Positions 8,808 to 18,148 of a stretch of DNA of 33,214 bases are shown here, piece by piece (position 1 is the first letter of the stretch; each line of letters opens with the position of its first letter). The translations under genes and the position numbers were made by a program. The notes under the pieces were generated by a model. It ran no database searches. It worked only from the letters and a program-made list of their open reading frames with translations, and was not told the DNA's origin. Origin of the DNA: Planctomycetota bacterium (GTDB lineage: Bacteria > Planctomycetota > Planctomycetia > Pirellulales > Pirellulaceae). The DNA lies in contig JAPOKD010000006.1 of assembly GCA_029977825.1 (NCBI GenBank), positions 1 to 33,214 of the forward strand. Reading direction: 5' to 3'.

Positions 8808-10031
8808 TCACTGAGTGAATCGGAAAATTCGTCCTCCTCCTGACATCGTGCTCATCAGGACTTCACCATCATCGGTTTGACCAAATGTAAATACTGGAAG
8901 GTTATCCCAAATGATGGGACGATTTTCGGTCACCGTGGCTTTGGCCGAATTGTATTTCAATGCCCAAATTCGCCCGCTAATGTAATCACCATACAGGTAG
9001 TAACCATTGAGAATTGGTGTCTTGCTACCCCGATAAACAGCACCACCTGTGATGGACTTGCCCCATGCTTCCGTGTGGGGATATTCAGCGATGGGGTCAA
9101 TTAGCTCCGCACTGGGACCTGAACCCGGGCCACCTGCAAGTGTGAAAGCATGGGCAGCCTCCCGCAGATTCCAACCGTAGTTTCCACCCGCACGAATCAG
9201 ATTGACTTCTTCCCATTCGTTCTGCCCCACATCTGCTGCCCACAGATCACCTGTCTTTTGGTCGAATGCCATCCGCCAGATATTCCGGATGCCAAAAGCA
9301 TAGATCTCAGGACGCGCCTTCGGCTTCCCCACCAGTGGATTGTCAGTCGGTATGGCATAGGGCATTTCACCGGAAGCTTTGTCCACATCGATTCGCAAGA
9401 CTGAACCCAGCAGCGTACTGACATCCTGGCCACTGCCCAGAGGATCATTTGCTTTTCCTCCATCACCCAACGCAACATAAAGGTAACCATCAGGACCGAA
9501 CACAATCGTCCCTCCGTTGTGATTCCAAAACGGTTGTTGGATCTCGAGTAATTTCACTTCACTCGCCAAATCAACCGTTGTTCCATCGACTGCGAAGAAG
9601 CGGCTTATCACGGACGTGTGAGGTTGCTCCCTGGTTGTGTAGTAAACATAGAAGTAGCCGTTAGTTTTGAACTGAGGGTGAAATGTCAGTCCCAGCAATC
9701 CTTCTTCATTCTCACGATCTTTGTACGACACGCGTTTGGATAGATCGCCGAACAAAGTTGGTTGCTCAACATCTTGATCAGATGCATCAATGAAGAAAAT
9801 CTTCCCTCGTTGTCCTGCTATGAAAAGTCGTCCACTGCCATCACCTGCACCGGTCAGAACGATTGGCCGATCCACTCGCAGACGAGGATAGGCATCCACC
9901 ACCTTCACGGGCATCGGCTTGTTATCCAGCGTCGAAGGAGGCTCAGCAAGATTCACTGTGGACTGCCCAAGCAAAGCCGCACTTTGGATCATCGTCAGGC
10001 CGAACCACACAAGGCAGAAACGGAACGTCAT
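8808..10031 (-). CDS. Secreted PQQ-type glucose/sorbosone dehydrogenase (beta-propeller)
   Basis: Beta-propeller of the soluble glucose/sorbosone dehydrogenase (GSDH/HHIP-like) family. Members oxidise aldoses with PQQ, though many in environmental bacteria are uncharacterised. Signatures include an N-terminal propeller blade (GSGRLFIAGQRGKIFFID), EEGLLGLTFHPQF, WNHNGGTIVFGPDGYLYVALGDGG with the conserved His, and the AFGIRNIWRMAFD / DVGQNEWEEVN pair. A signal peptide follows the ATG (MTFRFCLVWFGL to the Ala-rich cut). The ORF could begin at a TTG (10046), but AGG lies seven bases before ATG 10031, so that start is used. About 407 residues, normal for the family. Transcribed alone; the upstream neighbour on the same strand ends about 113 bases away. 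Natural substrate not determinable here. Confidence 0.92.
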   Translation of the reverse strand: MTFRFCLVWFGLTMIQSAALLGQSTVNLAEPPSTLDNKPMPVKVVDAYPRLRVDRPIVLTGAGDGSGRLFIAGQRGKIFFIDASDQDVEQPTLFGDLSKRVSYKDRENEEGLLGLTFHPQFKTNGYFYVYYTTREQPHTSVISRFFAVDGTTVDLASEVKLLEIQQPFWNHNGGTIVFGPDGYLYVALGDGGKANDPLGSGQDVSTLLGSVLRIDVDKASGEMPYAIPTDNPLVGKPKARPEIYAFGIRNIWRMAFDQKTGDLWAADVGQNEWEEVNLIRAGGNYGWNLREAAHAFTLAGGPGSGPSAELIDPIAEYPHTEAWGKSITGGAVYRGSKTPILNGYYLYGDYISGRIWALKYNSAKATVTENRPIIWDNLPVFTFGQTDDGEVLMSTMSGGGRIFRFTQ

Positions 10032-10144
10032 TACAAAACCTGTCAATCAAGGGAGTGAAACTGGGATAATGTTCCGCCAGTGCAATGAATACGCACCAGC
10101 ACACTCATGTTACCCATAACTTGTTATCTGGCATGTGCAACTTG

Positions 10145-12319
10145 TCACTCCGCAGCAAGCGTTGGAATAATCGTTGGCAACTGGCGGACAATGAATCTTG
10201 GCAACAACATTAACGCACGATCGCTCGTTTCATCAATTGCCAACCGATACTTGAGCGGGGATGAACCTGCCATGACTTTCTTTATTCGCTCAACAAAATC
10301 AGCCCTTGCTGGGCCCAGTGGGGGTGTCCAAACAAAAATCGGCAGACGGTCATAAGTAGCTTCCGTACCGACCCACCAGTGTTTTGAGTCTACTTCTCGG
10401 ACTTGCAAACCCATCGGCGACAGTGTGTTTCGGAGTGTAGTTCCCGCATCCACTTCCGTGTGAGGCATCAATAAATGCTCAGGTGGAGCACCACGACGAA
10501 CAGCATCCTGCCAATTGAAAACGCAAGTGGCTTGATTTCGTTTCGCGGCCCTACGCAGCAATCCGGCAACGCTCATGGGTGCATCCAACTGCGGTCCAAA
10601 ATCGCCACCTGCCAGCACCGTCCATTCTGTCTGTGGATCGTTAACCTCAGTGGCCCAGCGCCCAAATCTCGCGTCCTCCATTTGGGGTGGAATCCCGCGC
10701 ATCCGCCTTAATGCCTCGGTTGCAAAGCAAACCATCTGGCTAGCTTCTCGTGGATTTACATCGGCATTGTCTCCGGCAGCAAATTGCGTCAGAAACTTCT
10801 CAGCCGAAGCACTACCTGCACCAAAATCATCTAATGACTTTAAACGACCGACCGATTCATCAAAAACATCATCCCTCGGCGTTATCAATAACAAAGTTGG
10901 CTGTTCGCGAATCTCCGCCTTTAACACACCTGCGGCTTCTTCAAGTAACTCTCTGGCAGAACGCCACTCCTTTGCCGTAGGCACCTGCTGCTGGATGTCT
11001 GCTCCGGCCAAATCGAATGAAGGCCAGTCCATTTGAATTGGAACCCCGGTGACCTGACTGACCAGTAACATCAAGTCAGTAGCGGGATATCCATCTGATG
11101 CAAGAGCAAGTCGAATTGCAAGGTCGGCTCTCAAGTCAAGTTCTTTGGGAACAATCTGTATACGAAGGTCTTCATCCTCTTCGACTGCCGCTGATTCCAG
11201 TTTCACCTCCTCCATAGTGGGTGGAGCTTGCAGGGTAGGCTTCGCCTGAGCTCCATCGTCGAGGAGGAACTGAGTGTATTGGGCAAGTTCTGGAGGCAGC
11301 TCCTGCATCCCGGGTCCGAGATCAGGTTCTTCGGTATCCTTGGCAGTTGCCGAGTCAACACCCGCCGAATCATCAGTCGAGACAATCGCTTCTGAATTGT
11401 CGGGTGGACCGAGCACTGATGGTGGCAACAAATCGCTTGGTATCGGCTGGCCCGTGGCCTCGTTGCCTGTTTCTGCATTGCTCGGGGTCACATCAGAAGT
11501 CGTCGCTGGTGGGCTGTCCGGTGGGCTTGCTACTTCATTCAGGCCATTCACCTCGGATGGCTGATGTCCACGATCAGGGCCAGTGGACTCGTTGAGATTT
11601 CCTTCATTTGGATCTGTCGAGGGCGTTTGATCCTGACTGCTTGCTGTGTCCCCCGACAGAGGATCGTCCTTCACTTGGTCGGTGCCAGAGCTTCCTTGCG
11701 GCTGCGAAGTCTGATCAGAATCGCCAGATGAAGCATTCCCAGCGTCATTCGACTGAGCCTCAGCCGTTGTCCTTTGCTGCCCCCAAGAACTAACAAACCA
11801 GCCAAAGAACATGACTGCGGTAATCAATCCTGTTGCAGCGAGAGCGACAACGAGGGCAATCTGACGTGATTTTTGAGTCTTCGCATTCTGCCAATCTGGG
11901 TGCATTGCTCCCGAAAGGCCATCCCCGGATTCTGGAAGAACAGACTCCGAACCTGCAAAGCCCTCCTCAGCGGTAGGCGGTATCGCACCCGTGGCAAGGC
12001 CGGGTTCGGCGGCGATCGCTTCCTCGGTAATTGCCTGGCTATCGACACCCGAACGCCCAATTTCAACTTGACTCTCCGGGCGTTTGATCTCCACCATCGA
12101 GCCGCACTTTGGGCAAGCGGCGATCGTGCCAACGATTGCTGCGTCCGAAACCCGGAGTTGACTCGCACAGGTCAGACACTGGACTGCAAATGGCTTAAAA
12201 GACAATGGAAATGCTCGAAAAAGAGTTCCGAAACGGTGATCTGATTCAATCCAACACTCGGCAAGATCAAAAACAGGCCCGCTCAAAATCCACGGTTTGC
12301 TTCCGGTTCCCGCAAGCAT
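10145..12319 (-). CDS. Zinc-ribbon, single-TM protein with STN-like C-terminal modules
   Basis: Large unknown protein of three parts. An N-terminal zinc ribbon (CLTC, then CPKC; Cys about 48, 51, 69, 72) is followed by one TM helix (about 153-177). Next comes a 170-residue Ser/Thr/Asp/Pro-rich linker, probably disordered. The globular C-terminal half has two stretches that resemble STN domains (the short secretin/TonB N-terminal fold): about 395-500, ending LLLITPRDD, and about 585-670, ending KHWWVG. Topology would put the ribbon in the cytoplasm and the rest outside. The first 38 residues from ATG 12319 look non-coding and have no ribosome site; a TTG at 12205 giving MSFKPFAVQC is the likelier start. 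It lies behind the terminator of the giant surface-protein gene, so it has its own promoter. STN resemblance is by eye only. Confidence 0.8.
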   Translation of the reverse strand: MLAGTGSKPWILSGPVFDLAECWIESDHRFGTLFRAFPLSFKPFAVQCLTCASQLRVSDAAIVGTIAACPKCGSMVEIKRPESQVEIGRSGVDSQAITEEAIAAEPGLATGAIPPTAEEGFAGSESVLPESGDGLSGAMHPDWQNAKTQKSRQIALVVALAATGLITAVMFFGWFVSSWGQQRTTAEAQSNDAGNASSGDSDQTSQPQGSSGTDQVKDDPLSGDTASSQDQTPSTDPNEGNLNESTGPDRGHQPSEVNGLNEVASPPDSPPATTSDVTPSNAETGNEATGQPIPSDLLPPSVLGPPDNSEAIVSTDDSAGVDSATAKDTEEPDLGPGMQELPPELAQYTQFLLDDGAQAKPTLQAPPTMEEVKLESAAVEEDEDLRIQIVPKELDLRADLAIRLALASDGYPATDLMLLVSQVTGVPIQMDWPSFDLAGADIQQQVPTAKEWRSARELLEEAAGVLKAEIREQPTLLLITPRDDVFDESVGRLKSLDDFGAGSASAEKFLTQFAAGDNADVNPREASQMVCFATEALRRMRGIPPQMEDARFGRWATEVNDPQTEWTVLAGGDFGPQLDAPMSVAGLLRRAAKRNQATCVFNWQDAVRRGAPPEHLLMPHTEVDAGTTLRNTLSPMGLQVREVDSKHWWVGTEATYDRLPIFVWTPPLGPARADFVERIKKVMAGSSPLKYRLAIDETSDRALMLLPRFIVRQLPTIIPTLAAE

Positions 12320-12470
12320 TCATCGTGGACCACGCAAATCCAATTCTACGGGGATTCGACCCAACTTGCATCACTTTTATGCCAGAGTCATCTGAAGGAA
12401 TCAACGAAAGCAACTATTTGGCTTTGATAAATAAACAAAATTTGCAAGCGATCAAGGTTCCATTGCGAGC

Positions 12471-12505
12471 AAAAAAAATCGGACTGACCCCGAGGGGTCA
12501 GTCCG
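12471..12505 (-). terminator. Strong intrinsic terminator of the giant surface-protein gene
   Basis: On the minus strand, CGGACTGACCCC pairs perfectly over 12 bp with GGGGTCAGTCCG around a 2-base gap, and is followed by an eight-U tract (A run 12471-12478 on the given strand). It lies about 35 bases past the stop codon of the 1684-residue gene and separates it from the zinc-ribbon gene. Confidence 0.93.
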
Positions 12506-12539
12506 CAAGAAATTCAAGCTGTATCACGAAAAAAGGAGC

Positions 12540-15500
12540 TTAACTCCAGACTTGATCGACATCATCGGCCAAGAGATCGAGTAATGCGTTTTCTTCCTCT
12601 TCGTCACGCATATCAGAAGCGATAGCGGCTTCGGTTGGGTCCAGAACTTCCGGTGCCTTGGGACAGTCAGTGATAGCAATTTTCTCCACGGAGCTGATCT
12701 GGCCATTTCCTAAGCCAGCGAAGACGTCGTCCGCTGAAATCACAGTCGCGGAGTCGCTACTGACCTGACCGACAACCTGCTCACCCTCGCCTTCGTTGGA
12801 GCCTTGCAGGAGTTCAAGCAGCACCAGATTAGCGTCCATGGCAGTGACACGGCCATCACCGTTTACATCCGGATAGATCTTCGATGCAGAGTCACTACGA
12901 CTGCTCTCGCCCTCACCCACGAGTGACAACTGGTTGATGACTAAAAGAGCGTCGATCGGACTTACGAATGAATCGCCGTTAACATCCGCGTTGTTGCTTT
13001 GATTCTGCTGCCCAGAACCTGCAGAGCTGATGGTGATTGACAACACGTCGTGACGAATCTCGTCGACAGCAATAGGATCATTGTCCCCGAAAAGAAGCGT
13101 GTCGTGTTGGGGTGACAGATCAGCCGGCGAACCCTTGAACTGGACTGTTCCAGGCGCGGTGGCCTCAAAATAGATCGTAACTAGTTCAGCTGGATTATCG
13201 TCCGTGTAAGGTAAATTGAAGTCCGTCCCAGTCCGAAAACTTCCGACCTCGTCGATGACGCCCGGTGTTGCTGCGGTACCAGAGCCAGCAGCCGCGTTGA
13301 ATAAATCGCCGAAATCGTGATCGAAGTCGAACGCCCCGCTGGTCGGCTGAACAGGTGTAAGATGATCAGCTGAGTAGAGAACATCCAAGAAACCGGCATA
13401 CACAAGGGTATGCGCCAAAACTGGTCTCAGATCATCAACTATGACTTGAAGACCAATCTCATCATTTACGGTAACCTGAGACGGATCCAATGCATCGCCG
13501 GCCCGATTAACCAGTGCGAAGTCATACGCAACACGTGCAGTTCCTTCCGGTGCTGCAAGTTGCTGATTGCCCAGGGCGATCGTGACGTTCGCCGATGTGA
13601 ACACACCGTCAGTCGTGACGACGAAGTAGCTGAACTGCTCCAAGCCATTGGCGTTGTTGTTGGGCTGATAGCTGAGGTAGTCATCACTAAGATCGTTTGG
13701 TGTGCCATTGTCTTCAACCAGGACAACACCCAAGGAAGAATTATCAAGCAGACCGAACTCAGTAATGGTACCGTTTTCGCCGAGATTATCATTCTCCAGA
13801 ACATTCAATACGCTACGTGGTGATGACAGGCTACCGTTGTTCACAATCACATTTCCGTTGGAGTCGAGCCCATCGGGAAATGAATCATCAACCGCCGCAG
13901 TCGGAAACTCCGAATCCGGCAGAATCGTCAACTGGGTCGAATTGAAACGCAACTGCTGAATGGTTAAAGCGTCATTTTCACCAAAGAGAACGCATTCAGA
14001 TTGCAGTGTGTTTGCAGGATCACCGGAGAATTCGGCAATGCCTGATGCGTTTGCACGCATGGTCGCTTCAAAGAGAACCACCGCACCTGCGTGTTGCTGC
14101 TGGTCATCGACACTGAATGGCTGAGTGCTTCCAACCTCATTCAACACACCTGGTACCGCAGCATCACCCGAGCTGAATGTTCCAGGTTTACTGAAGAGTG
14201 GGCCAAACGTAACATCGAAATCAAGACCATCATTCGGCGTGCTATCGACTGTTGAAACCAAAGCCGACGTGTAAAGCAAATCCATGAATGCCGAAATGAC
14301 ACCGTTTGGTATGCCCGGTCTCAGATCATCAACCGTCACACGGACGGTGAACTCATCGCCAACAGAAACATTCTGGATTGGGTTTCCGTTAGTGCCATCA
14401 AGGATCTCGACATCAAATTCCATCAGGTCATCGTCTTGAGCACCGGGCAACATGTTGACCGTGACGGTTGCCTGATCAACCAGTCCAGCCCCATCCTGAA
14501 TGGTGTACAGAAACTGCTCAGTTCCGGAAAATCCGTCTTGAGGGGTATATCGGATGGATTGCCCACCGGCAACAACCGAGATGATACCGCCATTTGTACC
14601 GGCACTGACGCTCGTAATCGCCGACCCTCCATTGATACTCGCGATATCGTTATCCAAGACTGCCAGCGGCCAATTCACAGAATTCGTGGGGATGTTGTAG
14701 ATATCATCTACGGCGAGCGGCACATTTGACTGGAACTTAACGTCTACAAAAACAGATGCCGTGGCAACATTGCCAAACGGATCGCGCACAGTGTAACTGA
14801 ACGAATCCAGTCCGATGAAACCGCTTGGCGGGGTATAAAAGATCTGATTATTGGTCGGCGGTGGCACGATACCGCGTGTGCCAGTGGTATTCAGGCTATC
14901 GATGATTAACTGGCTACCAGCCAACTGGAAGTCGTTTGCGAGGACATCCAAAGGCACGCTGATGGAATTTCGTGCGACGTCAAAGTAGTCATCGTTTGCG
15001 ATGTCGGAACCCGTGAGAATAGTCACTTTATGGTCCTGCACCTCACCCGTTCCGGCGAATCCACCAGCTCCAAGATTCCCGGTTTTACTGAGCCGTAGAC
15101 GCAAGTAGGTCTCACCGGTCAGAGCACTGGAAGGCACGGCCACTGGGACTGAATAGACGACGTTCGTCACGCCTGTGTTGATTGCACGATTACTCAGAAA
15201 CTGCTCACCGGCGTCTTCAAAGTCACCATCCTGATTGAAGTCGAGAAAGGCCTGAAGATAGGCAGTCGATCCCGTGTTGTTGGTAATCGTCACATCGAAA
15301 TTCGACGTGCCACCTGGAGACAATGGAGCTGTCTGCAGGACACCATCTTCATCATTGACCGACTGGTTCAGATCATCACCATCTGCGTTGATCGATGGAA
15401 AGCCGTCGACATCACGGTCAGGTGCTGTACCAATCGAAAGCCCATCAACAATCCCATGTCGAGCACCATCAGGAAGTGAAGTGCCATAGGAATTTGGAGC

Positions 15501-17594
15501 ATCCCCGAAATCCAGGGTCGAGCGGAACCCAAAATTGTACTCGTTTGAGGCTGCAACCCCATTGTAAAAAATGTTGTGCTCACCGCTTGCAGGACTCGAA
15601 ACCTGATATCCAATCGGTGCAACAGCCCGTATGGTGTAATTTCCTGCCGTGCCGAAGTTGAAGTAGTAGCTGCCATCCTCATCAGAGCGAACGTTTGTCT
15701 CACCCACGTCCGGACGATCGTCGTTATCGGTATCGAGGAAGATATAAACTCCTTCGAGTGGTGCTTCGTTGGCATCCATAATGCCATCTCCGTCAGCATC
15801 ATCGAATGCGACGCCCGTTTTCACACCACTGACAATACCAAAACCAAACTCGACTCCGCTGACTGTCCCTGAATTCGGAACGTTGACAGTTACGACAGAC
15901 GGAGTTGTCGCGAGGTAGGTTGCTGGTGCAGCAGCGTACAACTGAACAACGCCTGCACTGACACTCAGCGAGAACGTTCCATCAACACCGGTCGTGGTAG
16001 TCGGTTCACCGGTGCTGTACACGCCGTCCCCATTCGTATCGGCAAAGACAGTCGCGCCGATGAGACCACCATCGCCGGAACTGTTGCCATTCAGATTCTC
16101 ATCAAAGAAGACCCTGCCGCTGACCGAGCCACCACCTTGGGTACCGGATGAAAGCAAGTGAGCCAACGTGTTGGTAATTTCACTCTTACCAATGAAGCCC
16201 TCTGCAGCGCTGTAAAAATCATCCGCAAAGACTGGTGCTACGTCATCTGACGTACCGTAAATACCATCAGGTCCTATGGATTGGAAATATGGGATGGAGT
16301 TGGCAGAACCTTCGTCAGAAAGCGTACCGGTGAAGTTGTTCCCATCTGTGTGAGCCATCCCCAAGACATGGCCAGCTTCATGTGCGACTACCGCTGCCAG
16401 GAAGTCACCGATGAAGTCAACTTGACTGTTGTTGGGGCTAATCCCACCATCGACAGCATCCTGAGCATCCTGACCAAAAGCATCAAGCGCGAAGAAGCCG
16501 TACTCTGATAGATCAAAGTTGCCCAAGTCCACGCTCTGAGCATATCCGTAAACACCGTCATTATTGATATCAAGTCCGCTACCACCAATCATCAGACGCG
16601 TAAGACGCGGATCATTCATTGAAATCTGACCACCATGGTCGCGGCTATTCAGGATACGTACCGCGTACTCACCAGGGACTGACGACTCAGCGTAGTCGCC
16701 GTTCTCCCCAGTATCGGTCAAGTCCTCAAAGATCCGGACCGTTCCATCAATTACCCGATCGATGATGTTGTTTGCTGCATTCAAATCGCCGGCCTCAATG
16801 CCCAGCAGAGGCAGAGACTCAACCAGACTTGGGATCCTCACGAACCCAGTCAAACCAACCAGATTCCCGTCGAGCACGTCGCCGTCAAAGTCCAGATAAA
16901 TAATCTGTGTATCACCAACTGCCAGCTCTTCGGTGACCGGCCGGTAAGCTCGCAAACCAACTTGATAGGTATTAACGACGCTGAGCACATCGGGCGCTAC
17001 CGTGAGATGATAAGTACCATCCCGAGGAATGACTGTCGTCCCAGTAGCATTTCCCAAGGTCTGTCGGGGCGCGTGGTCTCCGAAGGGCGGGTCGCTGAAT
17101 GTTGTTGCCGAACTTCCGAAGATCGCTTGCCCGCTGGAATCACGGATGATGAACTGGTTGGCAGCCCCCAAAACAGCAACATCAAGGATGTCACCGCCGC
17201 GGAGTGTCATCGCGAACGTATCCAAGTCAGCCGCAAAGCCAGATTGAGTCTGCTCTGTACGAACCGGTAATGTGCCAAAGACGTCGACAGTGTCCTGTTG
17301 TCCGAAACCGGTACCAATCGGAACCGCGTCAGCGTTGGCGATTGAATCGTTGAGCCCCATGTCAAGGAAGCTCTCCGACTCTGTGAATGTGTATGACTGA
17401 ACCGAGCCCACGTTCCGATTGAACGTGTATTCCGTCAAGTCCGGGGCAGGAGCAGTGGGCAAATCCGTCAGGACCGCAAGCAATCTTCGCTCCTCCAATC
17501 CTTCCATGTTCAGACGCCGCCTCTTGGAGAGGGCCTTCGCACGCTTGGTATTCTTGTCGGATCGTAGTTTTTTAGGTTGATTTCGTTTGATCAT
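12540..17594 (-). CDS. Giant multidomain surface protein: matrixin protease, SdrD-B, GEVED, cadherin-like, cohesin-like, dockerin
   Basis: A 1684-residue exported protein. The N-terminus is very basic, then carries MEGLEERRLLA, the planctomycete surface-protein signal. Approximate module order: PPC-like pre-peptidase domain (75-215); metzincin/M10 protease with HEAGHVLGMAH (405-415); two SdrD-B-like domains (487-690; GRVFFDENLNGN, GVAFDDADGDGI); GEVED domain (from 691, LDFGDAPNSYG); two cadherin-like repeats (about 870-1055; LANDF and LDNDI types); cohesin-like copy 1 (1055-1225); a third cadherin-like repeat; cohesin-like copy 2 (1350-1520); and a type I dockerin with two calcium loops (DVNGDSFVSPID, DVNGDGRVTAMD; about 1535-1600). 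The acidic tail ends LLDLLADDVDQVWS. Very Asp-rich, as in calcium-stabilised adhesins. Ribosome site weak. Probably a calcium-dependent surface adhesin or protease; the substrate is unknown. Confidence 0.93.
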   Translation of the reverse strand: MIKRNQPKKLRSDKNTKRAKALSKRRRLNMEGLEERRLLAVLTDLPTAPAPDLTEYTFNRNVGSVQSYTFTESESFLDMGLNDSIANADAVPIGTGFGQQDTVDVFGTLPVRTEQTQSGFAADLDTFAMTLRGGDILDVAVLGAANQFIIRDSSGQAIFGSSATTFSDPPFGDHAPRQTLGNATGTTVIPRDGTYHLTVAPDVLSVVNTYQVGLRAYRPVTEELAVGDTQIIYLDFDGDVLDGNLVGLTGFVRIPSLVESLPLLGIEAGDLNAANNIIDRVIDGTVRIFEDLTDTGENGDYAESSVPGEYAVRILNSRDHGGQISMNDPRLTRLMIGGSGLDINNDGVYGYAQSVDLGNFDLSEYGFFALDAFGQDAQDAVDGGISPNNSQVDFIGDFLAAVVAHEAGHVLGMAHTDGNNFTGTLSDEGSANSIPYFQSIGPDGIYGTSDDVAPVFADDFYSAAEGFIGKSEITNTLAHLLSSGTQGGGSVSGRVFFDENLNGNSSGDGGLIGATVFADTNGDGVYSTGEPTTTTGVDGTFSLSVSAGVVQLYAAAPATYLATTPSVVTVNVPNSGTVSGVEFGFGIVSGVKTGVAFDDADGDGIMDANEAPLEGVYIFLDTDNDDRPDVGETNVRSDEDGSYYFNFGTAGNYTIRAVAPIGYQVSSPASGEHNIFYNGVAASNEYNFGFRSTLDFGDAPNSYGTSLPDGARHGIVDGLSIGTAPDRDVDGFPSINADGDDLNQSVNDEDGVLQTAPLSPGGTSNFDVTITNNTGSTAYLQAFLDFNQDGDFEDAGEQFLSNRAINTGVTNVVYSVPVAVPSSALTGETYLRLRLSKTGNLGAGGFAGTGEVQDHKVTILTGSDIANDDYFDVARNSISVPLDVLANDFQLAGSQLIIDSLNTTGTRGIVPPPTNNQIFYTPPSGFIGLDSFSYTVRDPFGNVATASVFVDVKFQSNVPLAVDDIYNIPTNSVNWPLAVLDNDIASINGGSAITSVSAGTNGGIISVVAGGQSIRYTPQDGFSGTEQFLYTIQDGAGLVDQATVTVNMLPGAQDDDLMEFDVEILDGTNGNPIQNVSVGDEFTVRVTVDDLRPGIPNGVISAFMDLLYTSALVSTVDSTPNDGLDFDVTFGPLFSKPGTFSSGDAAVPGVLNEVGSTQPFSVDDQQQHAGAVVLFEATMRANASGIAEFSGDPANTLQSECVLFGENDALTIQQLRFNSTQLTILPDSEFPTAAVDDSFPDGLDSNGNVIVNNGSLSSPRSVLNVLENDNLGENGTITEFGLLDNSSLGVVLVEDNGTPNDLSDDYLSYQPNNNANGLEQFSYFVVTTDGVFTSANVTIALGNQQLAAPEGTARVAYDFALVNRAGDALDPSQVTVNDEIGLQVIVDDLRPVLAHTLVYAGFLDVLYSADHLTPVQPTSGAFDFDHDFGDLFNAAAGSGTAATPGVIDEVGSFRTGTDFNLPYTDDNPAELVTIYFEATAPGTVQFKGSPADLSPQHDTLLFGDNDPIAVDEIRHDVLSITISSAGSGQQNQSNNADVNGDSFVSPIDALLVINQLSLVGEGESSRSDSASKIYPDVNGDGRVTAMDANLVLLELLQGSNEGEGEQVVGQVSSDSATVISADDVFAGLGNGQISSVEKIAITDCPKAPEVLDPTEAAIASDMRDEEEENALLDLLADDVDQVWS

Positions 17595-18072
17595 CGAGTG
17601 TCTCTACCAAATTCGCGACTGACGGCGTTTCAGCGGTTTTGTCGGAACGGTTTATAAGGATGAACAGGGTCACAGATTGATCGGCAATTCCGTAAGAGTC
17701 GGTATTACCCTAGTCTTAACGGCATTTGGCGGCTTGCGCATTGTCTAGCATCGGTAAAAAGGTTCACTAGCGTTTGCCAAACAGTCGGTAGCTCCCAATG
17801 CACCCGTCAGGCAACATAGGAAACTTAGGGGACAAGGGTAAGCCGAGCGTGCGATTCTAATTACGCCCGTAAGGGTGTCAACGAAACGCATGTTATCGGA
17901 TGCATCGCAGGTGCCAAAGTTCCGAGGAGTCACCCAGAATCCTATTAATCGGACCAACCGGATTACCGGTGGCACCGACAAGATGGTGTATTTATGTACA
18001 CAATCGAGCAAAATGAAGGGATTCTTCTCGGCACGAAACATAGATTGCGGCGGATCCAGGTCTTACCAACGC
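17595..18072. other. Non-coding leader/promoter region of the giant gene
   Basis: About 480 bases upstream of the giant minus-strand gene and behind the BBP7 terminator. I see no convincing gene: the 98- and 114-residue ORFs here have Cys-rich or irregular composition and overlap each other on opposite strands. A TATAAA on the minus strand (near 17650) could be a -10 element, but no good -35 is present at the right distance. Probably a long 5' leader. Confidence 0.4.
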
Positions 18073-18104
18073 AAAAAAACCCGCCTCGGTACACCGAAGC
18101 GGGT
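18073..18104 (-). terminator. Intrinsic terminator of the BBP7-like gene
   Basis: On the minus strand ACCCGCTTCGGT and ACCGAGGCGGGT form a hairpin of about 12 bp with one mismatch, followed directly by seven U residues. It begins about 45 bases after the stop codon of the BBP7-like gene. Confidence 0.92.
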
Positions 18105-18148
18105 GAATGGAGTCTTAGCAGGTAGTTTTTCTTCCAAACGAGGTCTGC

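Noticed and set aside
12540-17594. Cellulosome scaffoldin reading of the cohesin/dockerin modules
   Set aside because: No carbohydrate-binding module or glycoside hydrolase is present; the cohesin-like identity is only by pattern.
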